Shown in pieces: positions 24,370 to 34,861 of a stretch of 64,000 bases of DNA. Every line of letters begins with the position of its first letter. Position 1 is the first letter of the stretch. The DNA comes from Favolaschia claudopus (lineage: Eukaryota; Basidiomycota; Agaricomycetes; Agaricales; Mycenaceae), in contig JAWWNJ010000047.1 in NCBI GenBank assembly GCA_037176885.1, forward strand, positions 620,001 through 684,000, written 5' to 3'. The notes below the pieces were generated by a model. It did not search any database and was not told where the DNA came from. It worked only from the letters and a program-made list of their open reading frames with translations. The position numbers and the translations under genes were made by a program.

Positions 24370-25650
24370 ATCAAACACCCGCCGAGAATGCGTTGACTAC
24401 ACGGATCGACGCCCCACGAGCGGGACTTCAAGTAGGTCTTCCTCTTGCTCCAAAATCCCTTCACCTCACGCGTTTTTTCACCAGGATTTGGCCGCCGGCA
24501 GGCTAACCCCGCCCCCGACGCGTAAAGTAGCGAGTTCTGCACCCGTCCACCAAATCCTCCGTTGTTGCGTCGCCACTGCCGCGCCGCGTAGCGGTGTGTG
24601 GCATAACGTTGACTATATGGATCGACGCCCCGCGAGCGGGACTACAGGTGAGTTCTCTCGTCGCGATTTTGTCTTCCTCTGACGCCTTTCTGTGTCGAGA
24701 GTCTGACGTCTCTCTCCGCTGCGCCGCGCAGCGGCGCTATACACTATACCTTTGACACGACGTATCGTCGTCCGGCGAGCGGATATTCTGGTACGCTTTG
24801 TTTTTCTTCCTCTTACGTTTTCTCTGTCTTACGATTCTTTTCAAGATTTTCAAATTTGCGTCAAGTTTTTCTTGACGTCGGTTAGCTCGATGAGGTAAGC
24901 TGTTGACCTTGCTTTTTTCCAAATCCTTCCGGCTTGTTACCTGTGTCACGCACGTCGACGCCTCTACGTATGGACGTCCCGCGGTAGGGGAGTTCAAGAT
25001 CAACCTCCAACTCAAAACTCGATATTTCGTCGTCCGCCGAGCGACATTTCCGTAAGTTCTCGCCCCCATTCCGTCCATTTTTCGCCTCATTTCTCGTCTC
25101 CAGAATCAAAATTTCGCCGCTGCGCGGCCTTCATCACCACCAACCTACCCCAAAATGACAATTCGATTTTTCGCCTTCCGCCGAGCGACGGGTCCGGTGC
25201 TCTGCTCATTCTTTTGCTAACTCAAAGCTTCCAGAATTTTTTTCTTCCCGCTGCGCGGGGCACTTCATCGACATCGACACGAACCCATGAAATCAAAATT
25301 TGAGATTTCGCGTTCCTGCGAGCGAGGGTTGGAGCTTTTGGTGTTTAGGTGCGTGCTAGAGTCATTTATAAGCTGATTTGAGTGCTAGATTTTTTTCTCT
25401 CCGCTGCGCGGCGCCCACCGTCGGAGTCTCAAGACAACCAACCAACGTTGTCAAATTTGCGAAGTCCGCGAAGCTGAGGAATTTTTCCTTCGCTGCGCGG
25501 CTGAGCTGGTGCGTATCCTATTGACTATTCCTTGTGTTTCAGACTGATTTTGCGAATATAGGTCATTTTTTCTTCCGCTGCGCGGCGCTACATGTCGATA
25601 ACGGGCCTTCTCCTCAACCACCAAGTCGCTGGATACGGCGAGTAGCCTCA
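24370..25650 (+). repeat. Tandem exon-like array with RRPASG and GCTGCGCGGC boxes
   Basis: Units of about 90-150 bp alternate two boxes. One is a T-rich stretch ending in CCGCTGCGCGGC-like sequence (about 24575, 24717, 25119, 25248, 25403, 25492 and 25577). The other is a CGACGCCCCGCGAGCGGGAC-like box (about 24408, 24620, 24762, 24975, 25030, 25175 and 25310). The first three units look like exons: they translate to VDYTDRRPTSGTS, VDYMDRRPASGTT and TFDTTYRRPASGYS, each followed at once by a splice-donor-like GTAGGT, GTGAGT or GTACGC. Phases do not connect across all of them, and later units have lost the reading frame. No full gene could be built. Confidence 0.6.
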
Positions 25651-26142
25651 TTTTTCTGATCTTCCCCTTTCTTAATTCTCAAGGATTTCGTTTGAAGGGT
25701 CTGAATGCTCAAACTCTGAGGACTTCAAATTTCTCAACGGTGCGGACCAACTTCAAATTTTCACCACGTACAGCGCAAGTCAGGGTCTTAACCCCGGGAG
25801 TGAGTACATAGATCTGTAGATCTCTGAGATCCCCGTCTCCCGATTAGCGTAGACGGGGGACCCTGAAACAGGCCGGGAAACGGCCCTCTCAACGTACCAA
25901 AAATCAAAAAAATTTCCCCGTAGTCAGTAAATAGCAACCAAATAAACCTATTCCCTTTGAGGAAGAGCGCCGAAAACCTATAAGTCTGAGGTGGGTGAGT
26001 CGCTTGCGACCTTGGTCGCGCGGCGAGCTTAGTCGTGCGGTGAGCGCAGCAGTGTTTGCGAATTTCCTTTTTGGGACGAAGGAATTTTATTCAAGCTACA
26101 TACGACAGCGAGTAGACTATTGCTCGAAAGGGCAGAGGAGGT
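25651..26142. other. Spacer between the exon-like array and duplication copy B
   Basis: Contains short palindromic words (AGATCTGTAGATCT near 25810) and the jump into the duplicated block. No gene was seen. Confidence 0.35.
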
Positions 26143-27550
26143 GATGATACGCACACGCTTGCGGTTACCGGGGCTCGAAAAGAACGATTTCCATCCGATG
26201 TTACCAGCGACTTGAGAATCGAAGATGTTAGCAACGGTGCATTGGTTCGTACACTTCTCTTTTCGTACCTGTCCTATCAAACTCGATCGCAGACTTGATC
26301 TCCTCGAATTCGTAGCGCACCAAGGGATCGTCCCTATCATCGAGTTAAACATCGAGAATGACGGAGATGAGGTAGGCATATGTACTGGTTCCCGTCGGCA
26401 TGATAGTATGCGAGAGTCTTCAGTGCGCGCTCTTCCTTTCCTTTGCTCACCAAGTAACGCGGAGACTCGGGAACGAACCAGATGAGCAGGACCTGCAGAA
26501 CCGAAGGCAGTGCCTGTAAGGCTGAGGGTATCCGCCAAGACCAGGTGTTATTGATTTTGAAGGTACCGAATGTAGCCCATGCTGCGCTAATTGACAGAAC
26601 GAGTTATACAAGACAAAGCGAATGGAGGATGGGAATATATTACATGATTGAACCAGAATACCAGAGCGAGTTGTATGTCGAGGTCAGAGCGGCACGGTAT
26701 TTCGGATATGAAAGTTCAGTGACGAGCATTGGTGCGGCGTTGGCTACAAAGGTTGATAAGACAGGGGAGGGAATTCACTAAAGGTATTTTTACCAGCGAA
26801 CGTGAGACCGAAGCCGATGAGGAAGCTGAGAAGACATCGATGCTTTCGTCAAGTTTAGCACAAAGTCCAAATGACTTACCGAGCACCAATAAACATCCCA
26901 ACGGACTGAGCCGCAGTCTGAACGACCGTGGCGATACACATGATGAGGGCACCGATGAATACGGTCGGCTTACGACCGATGCCGTCCGAAAGATATGGAG
27001 CGAAAGGATATCCCGCAAGAGCGCCGATGTTCTAGCGGACGGTACGGTGAGTGAGTATGCAACCCCAGCGTGGAAAGGACATACCTGGATGGCACTGAGA
27101 AGACCTAGCCTTGATTTCGTAGGGAAGTTGAAATACGATTCCCACTAGTAAAAGTTCTTTAGACCTACTCCCAATATTGACACAACAAGACATACCTGAG
27201 GCAGACTTTGTAAGCCATTTACCATCGAGCCGTCGAATCCATTCGTGCTGCTTGTTCTTGATGCGGATTCGTCCAGAATAAATGAAACAAAAACATCGAG
27301 CTGAGGACCAGGCCCTTACATCAATCTGTATGCATTGATTAGCAGCAAGAACCTCCAGATCTGACTGAATCCTACTCACAAAAGTAAGATCCACGCATTG
27401 AGTGCCATGAGGCTGCCATATCTTGAGCCAAGCCCTCGAAAGAAAAGGATCAAGATCATACCGACGATTGTTGTACCACTTCCGCCTCGGATCCATAAGA
27501 TGAGTGTACGCATTGGAATGATCTGCAGATACAGCAGCGCCGCCAGCCAT
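26143..27550 (-). pseudogene. Truncated MFS sugar transporter copy
   Basis: Starts at ATG 27550 with the same N-terminus as the gene at 10306-12657 and keeps its exons through VPESPRYLVSKGKEERAL and the RFEE-like segment. It breaks off within the exon at GNRKRVRII. Past that point the frame runs into unrelated sequence (SSALSSNSLLAVVCSLNKIP) and stops near 26029. The C-terminal half, with the second transmembrane bundle and the ETKNRTLEE motif, is missing, so it cannot make a 12-helix carrier. The promoter is retained, so transcription is possible. Confidence 0.85.
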
Positions 27551-28191
27551 TGTGCGAGGGGGTATGGGAGAACAAGTTCCAGTGGGATACTTCGCGAGGC
27601 AAGACTTATATACAGCCCATTCGTGGGTAAGCAGGGTTTATCCTGGGGTACTCCGAGTCCGGCAGATTCACCGGTGGGGTAGCCATAAATACCGACACAA
27701 CAAACATTGCCAGCAGGTCAAAGTTGGGCGGGAGCGGATCTAGAACTATCTGATTGGATTTTTGGTGCTCTCAGAAACGGCAAACCAGGACCGTCAAGAC
27801 CTGCGCAGATGGTGTATCTGCGCTTTAACGACTTGTCCTCTTTCTGGGGGACATAGTGCTCCATGGATTCCGCGAGGATTCCCCAGGAGAGTGCAGAATG
27901 TCGCTATCGATAACGAGATATTGCATAGCGACGCTGAATTTTGGAGTCGGAGGTGATAGAAGGAGCATTCAGCTATCAGAAGCGAACAAATCGCAAGCAC
28001 AAAACTTCTCCGGATGGAGAATTATCGTCGTATAGATGTACTGGACGTTGAAGAGCAGCTAGATGGAGTATGCGTCCTAACCCTCGACGAATAGCAGCGA
28101 GGCTCAGCACCCAGATTAGACGTGACATGGTGGGTGTGGGCAAGACGGAGTACGGACTTTGCCGAATGTTTGATGTCAAAAGTGATCGCTG
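26143..28191. repeat. Segmental duplication, copy B
   Basis: A direct, nearly identical copy of 11238-13298. It includes the transporter promoter with its TATA box and lacks the 3' third of the gene. No target duplication or terminal inverted repeat is visible at the edges. Confidence 0.92.
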
Positions 28192-28984
28192 AAAAAACAG
28201 CAATTTCTTCGAAGGAAAATCGTAGGATACTGCTCACCGAAATTGACAGCACATAATTCCGGTCATTTAGGGTCCCAGAAGCGGGGGATACGAGTGACAG
28301 TTCAGATCGCATTTACACCGATTCATATGCGCCCGTCATGCGTAGGGTGGGCCAGGGTGGCCCAACACTTTGACGAGTAAAGAATCAGCTCCGCAGTGCC
28401 TAAGTTGAAGAAAAGACCTCTGGACGGTTCAATCTAGACGTGCCTTTCTCCCAATGGGCTGCCTTTTACAGAATACCTAAACATTCAAGTTCTTGAGGAA
28501 CATCCACGAATTGTCGCGGTCTTCGTGGGTGCAGCGCCGCGTCCAGGCATTCATAGTATCTCAAGCTCTGGCTGGGTACTCGTGGCTTGGGCGTTATTCC
28601 AGACGAAAATCCAAAAAGCGGAATGAGAGTTTGGGAGAAGGAGTGATTCAGACTCCGCTGATGCGAGCAATCGCGGTCACCTGACATGAAGCCTTGCTCG
28701 GCACGCCGTGGCCCGTGGATTCAAGTTCAGGCGAAATGCGGCGCGTAGCAGTTAACATTGCGTATCCAATGCATGACGAACGTCACGAATGAGGCTTACA
28801 TGTCCAGATATATTAGGGAGAAAAAGAGGTAGAAGAAAATGTGAATGAGAGTGGGCAGTGATAAACTGGCTTCGATCGATGTAGAGAGAGAAACGAGTGA
28901 GGACACTGCAGAGAGTGGTGAGCGGATTTCAGAATAAAAAAAACGTGAAGGCGACTTACGACGATAGGAAGATAATTAATCAGA
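28192..28984. other. Intergenic region right of duplication copy B
   Basis: Short open frames on both strands at about 28466-28690, without recognised domains. The last 100 bases are probably the 3' untranslated region of the neighbouring minus-strand zinc-finger gene. Confidence 0.35.
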
Positions 28985-30734
28985 CTACTCCTCCTCGGAA
29001 GGAGCGATACGCCTCCTCTTAGACTGCCTCGGTCTCATCGCATCTCCATCCCGCGACGGGAGTAAATTCTTCTCGCATTTCTTGAAATGCTTAACGTACT
29101 CCTCCATCTCCGTTGTCCTCCAATCGCAAAGCTTGCAAAAGATGTCCGTCTGATGAACCTCCTGGCGCGGATTATGCACGGCGAACATGTGTCGTCCAAT
29201 GGATGCATGAGGCATGCATTTCGCGTTGCACTCCTTGTCGGGACATCGGAATTTTTTGCGTTGTTCCGCACATTTTGACTTCTTCTTGCCTTTCCCTTTC
29301 GCATTAGACGATTGGAGCCGGACCAGTGGGTGCGCGTGTCGAACGTGGTGTTCTGCGGCGGCGCGGCTGAGTTCGATTACCTCGAAGCAATCGTCAAAGA
29401 TGCAGGGGAGATAAAACCCGAGTTTGTCGTAGACGATGGGAGTAAGCAAATCGACGGCGAGGAAGGGGTAGATGCGGACGAGCTCGCGCACGGAGTCTTG
29501 GAAGTACCAGTTGGTGTTGGCGTAGGAGAATTTGTCGCCTTTGCTGTAGTAGCAAAGCAAAATAAAGCGGAAAAAGGAGAATTAGGGAAAGGCAAAAGAC
29601 AGAAAATCAAGTTTGGAAGAAAGAGACGCACTCGGAGCGCGAGAGTAGGAGCTGGTGGAGGGCTTTGCCGCTAGGCTTTGTGCTAGTGGAGAGAATTGAA
29701 ACTAAGGCTTGCGAGAAAATAATGGAGGGAAGTTAAGCTTACCGAATCTTAGCAATTACACTCTCGTTCGTTCTGAGAAATATCGAAATGTGAGCCGACG
29801 AAAGAAAGAAAGAAGGGAAGGAGATAACTAGGAGATACATACTCGTAGTGATCAGGCTCAACCGGGCGAGGACTGTGAAAAGGAAAGGAACATCAGCTGC
29901 TGTCGAATGGGATAGCAGACGTGACAATTGAAAACATACTGCTCAAGTCGTGGTGTATCTTTACCAACGTGAGTCTTCTTGTAGTGGTTGATCTCCTTCT
30001 CCGAGTCTCCTTCAGATTCCGTTTCGTCCTCCTCGTCATGCAGACGTTGGCGTTCCACATAAGCAATCTCCACGAGCGCGCCCAACAATCCACTGTTTCG
30101 GCGGGTGGCACAAGACGTAGTATCGTTCGCCTCAACGTTGGTGATGTCTCCGTCGTCCGCGGAGGACTCGTTCGACAGGGTCGGAGTTTGAGGCGCGACG
30201 GCCGATGCGTCGGGGGACGGGCTGGAGGGTTCCAACTTGGTGTCATGGCGCGCGCCGGAGTCTGCGCAGCTCAAGAGCAGAGAAGCCTCGGTCAAGGTTT
30301 TTACGGTCAGGATGCGAGCTGCAGGTGTGGTGGCATCGGATGAAGAGGAGTTGGAAGCGTCGGCACACTGAACGGGCGGGGTCGAAAGCACATCACCGGG
30401 CTCGGTGCTGGTGGCATTGGTGAGGGAGTCGTCCGGCGCTCTTCCAGTACAGGGGATAGATTTGAGAGTGTCGTCTGAGGCCAGCTCGGATACGGCGCAT
30501 TGAACTGCGGGACGTCTGAGGTGGCATTGGTCAGACAATGGTGATAAGTTAAGTGGCAATGAACGTACTTGAAGCAGTCTACGTTTTCCTTATTGTGGAT
30601 GGGATCTAGCACCTTCAAGTTCGGATTCCCGCCAGGGGATCTGAGAACAGCAGCTGAGTCGACGAGACCGCGAAATGAGAACTAAGGACAACTCACACGT
30701 TGGGGGTATTGGCTAAAGTATTAGAGATAGACAT
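28985..30734 (-). CDS. C2H2-like zinc-finger protein, hypothetical
   Basis: The likely start is ATG 30734 (MSISNTLANTPNV, then an intron). Next come NPNLKVLDPIHNKENVDCFK near 30600 and a long Ser/Thr/Asp-rich low-complexity region near 30500-29950 with an acidic end (DEEDETESEGDSEKEINHYK). After further short introns, the last exon starts near 29560. It holds two zinc-finger-like units: CPDKECNAKCMPHASIGRH with MFAVH, and FCKLCDWRTTEMEEYVKHF with KKC. A basic Lys-rich linker precedes them and a KRRRIAP tail follows before the acidic end PSEEE. This suggests a nuclear nucleic-acid-binding protein. The fungal family is not recognised, and splice sites between 29560 and 30000 are not certain. 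Confidence 0.6.
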
Positions 30735-32054
30735 TGAAGACCTGCAAATAGTAATCTTGAAGCAGAGAGCCAAGGAACCCCGAAATTTGTAACCGTCAGA
30801 AGGAGAACGTGAAGAAAGAGGACTGTTTGGTTGCGCGTGCGCACGTGCTTTTTATCCTAGACTTGGGCGGCAAGGGTGGCCCATGTCTGAGTCTCTTCCA
30901 GATTGGGAAATTGAGGATTCCCGGAGCGATAGAGGCTTTTGAGGTCGGACGACAGTTCAAGCTTGCAAGAAAATGGGAGATTCAACAGTCAATGCGGTCA
31001 GTGTTTGAATCAAGAGGCTTCTGAGCACCAGCGGAGCGTACGTTACTGTAATTGTTGCGAATGGGTGCAGAGATCCCTTGAATATTAGCGCGCGCCGGAA
31101 TGCAGTTTTGAATCCGTAGGGCAACAAGTTGATCCAGCTTTTTCAGAATAATGTGGAAGTGCTCCGATATGGTCAAGCACGATACGCCTTCGGAGATTTT
31201 AGCGTATCGGATACGTAGTGAGCCAGTCTCCGCTGGCAGCCACTGAAATGCTCAAATCTGGCTTATGAGCAGCGACTCGCTGCTCTCGGTGGTGATGGGA
31301 AGGGAGGCGGTGAATTGGAACGATTGTGATTTGCTTCGCCTTAGCATTTTCGACGCGAGTATGATTCAGGGTATCCGCCCATTGAGTGGCACTCGAGATG
31401 GTCATGGTCGTCACAGTCAAGGTTGCTCGTCCTGCAATCAGTTTACGTTGCTTTGATCTGACCGCGGAACATGGCGGCATCAAGCCGGTCGGTGATCATT
31501 GAACAGCTACGGTGATTCAACTTTTTGGCCATACTTTGTTTTTCGTGCGGGCAAATTTCGATTTTTTCGCCCAGATTGATCGTATGAGACTCCAACGCCG
31601 CATCTAATCAGGTTCTCTTGGAAAATTCGTCTGGCGCTGCTTTATCTAAGAGTGCATAGGCAATAGATCTAACTTCTTCGATCGCATTCGGTACGCCGTT
31701 GGTAATTAATTTTTGACTTTCGAGTTGGATCACAGTTGGTTGATTATTGGATCAATCCATTGCCGGTTTGCTAAACACCAGTCCCTTACTATTACTGCTC
31801 AGCAATAGCTATTCATTTTTAAGATACTACTAGCTACTGACAGCGCTACCTATATGAGCTGGCCGATTTTTTTGCACCATTAAAATGCCCTTATGTCTGG
31901 TTCGGCCTGCTCGGCATCGATGAGACAACAACCGTAAACACACCTGCAATATAAATACCGTCCTACCTCTTGATTCCTTCTTTCACCTGAACCACCACCA
32001 TCTCCTAAGGAAGTTACCTCTTACACTCACCTCCTAGTCATATATATATACATG
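30735..32054. other. Intergenic region with one possible minus-strand exon
   Basis: At about 31230-31048 the minus strand reads an open, protein-like stretch (FQWLPAETGSLRIRYAKISE, then CLTISEHFHIILKKLDQLVA) bounded by a CAG acceptor and a donor-like site. No partner exons or family were found. The region just before 32050 is AT-rich and is the histone H4 promoter; no clear TATA box other than TATATATA at 32041 was noted. Confidence 0.3.
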
Positions 32055-32558
32055 ATGTCGGGACGCGGTAAAGGCGGCAAGGTCAGTCCAACACCAAGTT
32101 CAACTGACCCCTTCGCCACCACCACCATACTCATGGCGGACCTCCTTCCCACAGGGTCTTGGCATCGGAGGAGCTAAACGTCGGCACAAGATGCTTCGGG
32201 ATAATATTTTAGGTCAGTTCTGTGATATATTCTTTCAATGCTGGGTCATCCATACTTCCGCCGTGGCCGCGCAGGTGTCACCCAACCAGCCCTCCGCCGC
32301 ATCGCTCGGCGCGGAGGCGTCAAGCGCATCTCAGCATTGATGTATCAAGAGAGTCGGGGAGCACTCAAGATCTATTTGGAGGATGTTATCCGCGATTCAG
32401 TGACTTACACGGAACATGCGAGACGGTGAGTTCAGCGGTCTCTTCCGAGCAGCATTCATCTAAAATCTTGCCTTTTTTTCAGTAAGACGGTCACTGCGTT
32501 GGACGTCGTGCACGCTCTCAAACGCAACGGCCGGGCGTTGTATGGATTCGGGGCGTAA
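32055..32558 (+). CDS. Divergent histone H4
   Basis: Four exons in phase (32055-32081, 32155-32212, 32275-32425, 32483-32558) encode 103 residues including Met, exactly the length of H4. The tail starts [11 protein letters not shown], the core keeps [29 protein letters not shown] and LYGFG, so the histone fold is clear. It is a nucleosome core component. Against the canonical fungal H4 that I recall it differs at about 24 positions, including K12I, H18R, R19H, Q27L, K31Q, L37I, G64D, A69S, K77R, Y88H, Q93N and G102A. K5, K8, K16, K20, K79 and K91 are kept. Canonical H4 is among the slowest-changing proteins known, so this is either a variant with a special role or a relaxed extra copy. No H3 gene is adjacent. 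An ATG directly upstream at 32052 is in frame and could add one Met. Confidence 0.93.
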
Positions 32559-33035
32559 GCAATGCGGGTGGAGCAATTTTTGCTGTGGGGACCCCCAATA
32601 TTTGTCGAGGTAAGTTCCCGCGCACAGACCCCTGGATTTGTGGGCCGCGCCTGTATGTGGACTATGTGCATGTACTATATATCTGTGTTATGCTACAGTT
32701 ACACGAGAGTCTTATTGTACCCTTCAAAACCCAAATTTGATAACGTGTTGCAGTTGCGTATTCGAGACAACATCTGAAGAAAATATGTGAGCTGTCGCCT
32801 GAATCCCAAGCTCTTGTCTTCGTAGGTTTCGGAACCGTCTTCAATGACTCCAAATTATGGCAGCATCGAGTCAATATTCACTGCCCTCCCCACGCGCCAT
32901 CAACATCCCACCGTTATTCTACTTACATTATGCTATACATTTATCATATCGGTCGTTAAATAACTACACTACGTACGTCGCTCGTGCTCAAAGTCCGTCC
33001 AAATCCACACGTCCGTCCATTTCCCTGCCATCGCA

Positions 33036-33775
33036 TCACATCCACACATTATTACTCTGCCGCCACCTCCCAACCTCAACATCCCACAGCGACGCATATT
33101 GGGGCCCAATCCAGACTCGGACCGGCCCAATGGTACCTCGATGCCTTGATTTCCTTGACATGGCCCTCGAAACCGGTCGAGGGGAACTGGCGTTGTTTGC
33201 TACAGGTCCGTAGACGCTGATTCGAGTCCCCAATTCCCGCTGGACGTAATGGATGTCGCTCGATTGGAAGTCCGACTCGCCGACAGAGGAGATCGTCAGT
33301 GCGGGGCTCGGTGGGCGAGGCTCGTCGACGACGGGCGAGAGCAGGACGTTCGTGATGGAGAGCGATCGCGAACGAGTGCGAGTGCGACTGCCGGACGGTG
33401 TTGTTGTGTCAATGTAGATAGAGGGTCGGCGAGAGGGCAATGGTGTTTTCTGGCTCTCGGAGTCCCTCAGCCGCCGACGTGTACGTCGTACGCGATAAAA
33501 GACAGCAGATATCACTGTGAGTGAGATCACGAGGAGAACGAGGCACACTATGATGAGGGGGCTGTTTATGTACTTCCTGAGATGTGTTTTAGCTCGGAAT
33601 GGAGGATTGGTTTATGAATGAATGGGGGTTGGAACTCACGCGAACTCCGAGTGGGAGGCAGGGGGTTGTGATTGAATTGCTGGGTCAGTTGACTGCCGTC
33701 CAGCAAGCGAGAAGGTATTCCCCGTCTCGATATATCTTGACCTGGTCTTGACTAAATAAAATCATTTCGCACATT
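33036..33775 (-). CDS. Single-pass membrane protein, hypothetical
   Basis: The last exon carries a transmembrane segment (SPLIIVCLVLLVISLTVISA) followed by a basic stop-transfer RVRRTRRRLR and a Ser/Arg-rich cytosolic tail (IDTTTPSGSRTRTRSRSLSI) ending RQSNNVWM with a stop at 33036. It joins in phase to an upstream exon ending PPASHSEFA (33770-33634), for which ATG 33775 (MILFSQDQVKIYRDGN) is one possible start. A further 5' exon with a signal sequence near 33960 is possible. No domain is recognised. The 5' end is uncertain. Confidence 0.5.
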
Positions 33776-34861
33776 CAAGACAATCACGCACTCATTATTA
33801 TTTGGTGAATTACTTGAAAGATTCATGGGGAAGTTACGCGTTAAGCGGGATGTGTGGAGCCAATGAAGCCCACTACTCACACGAAGGTAGGAGGTATGCC
33901 GTAGGCGAATGTACGATAGGATAAAAACACTGCGATTATTATGCTGACCAATCGTCATTTAAACCACGCCGCGAATGCACGAGATGTGAATTTGACTCAC
34001 GGGAGATTAGAGTAGTACATACTACTCGATAGTATACCATTGAGCTTAAGGAGAGTAGATATCGGCCAGCGGGGGAATCAGAAGAGGGCCCGTGTGCGGT
34101 CGCGGAGCAGCGAGATTAAGAGGGACACAGCAGTAGCTGATCTTTTCCCGGGCTGTGGGACGGCGTTCGAGGGATTGGTTACTGCCAGCCGTTTTCCGAG
34201 CGTAAACTGCTAAAACAGTCAGGAATCACGCGTCAGTGGGATATTTTGAGGCCTGTATCTAGAATCTCAGCAACCGACAAAGCGGCATTGATACAACCAT
34301 TGAGATATCGAGATCGCAAGACGATCAGGCTATGCGGAAGATATTTGCAAGAATTGAGACGTACAACACGATTCGGGGGGGAAATGAACTTCAAATGAGT
34401 CGAGCAAAGCCATAGACAGACGGGCAGGAGGCAGCAAAGTAAAGTTTAGGAATAATTTTGCCAGAGATTGCGAAGAACTAACTTGAATTTTGTGCCCTCT
34501 AAAAATTGTCTACTAGTTCAGTGTTCACACTGTGGCATCACACTGCCGCCATCTTGACAAGTCCAACACACAGGATGAACGAAAGATGTCGATCCTATAC
34601 GAAAATCAGAACGTTGAGAGCAACAATCTCCTGAACCGGTGCAAAATCGAGCTGAGGCGTTGATCAGGATGACGGCGAAAAGCAAGAGATGGGAACAAAC
34701 AATGTCAAAGCTGTGCAAGTGGAGGTAAATACAGTACGTAACGATTTCTGTGTTGACCGCACCCACACTGCACCCACCATCTTTGAATTTGACCGCGAAT
34801 TCGCGAGCACTAGTTGCAGCCCTTATTGTCCCGACTCTTCTGGATTCCAAGCTGCCTCACC
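33776..34861. other. Intergenic region upstream of the first F-box gene
   Basis: No coding frame with support. It may hold 5' exons of the minus-strand membrane protein (near 33960) and the promoter of the F-box gene. Confidence 0.35.

Noticed and set aside
26025..26142. Whether copy B of the transporter was captured by a Helitron or a hAT element
   Set aside because: No TIR, TSD or Helitron hairpin end was found at its boundaries.
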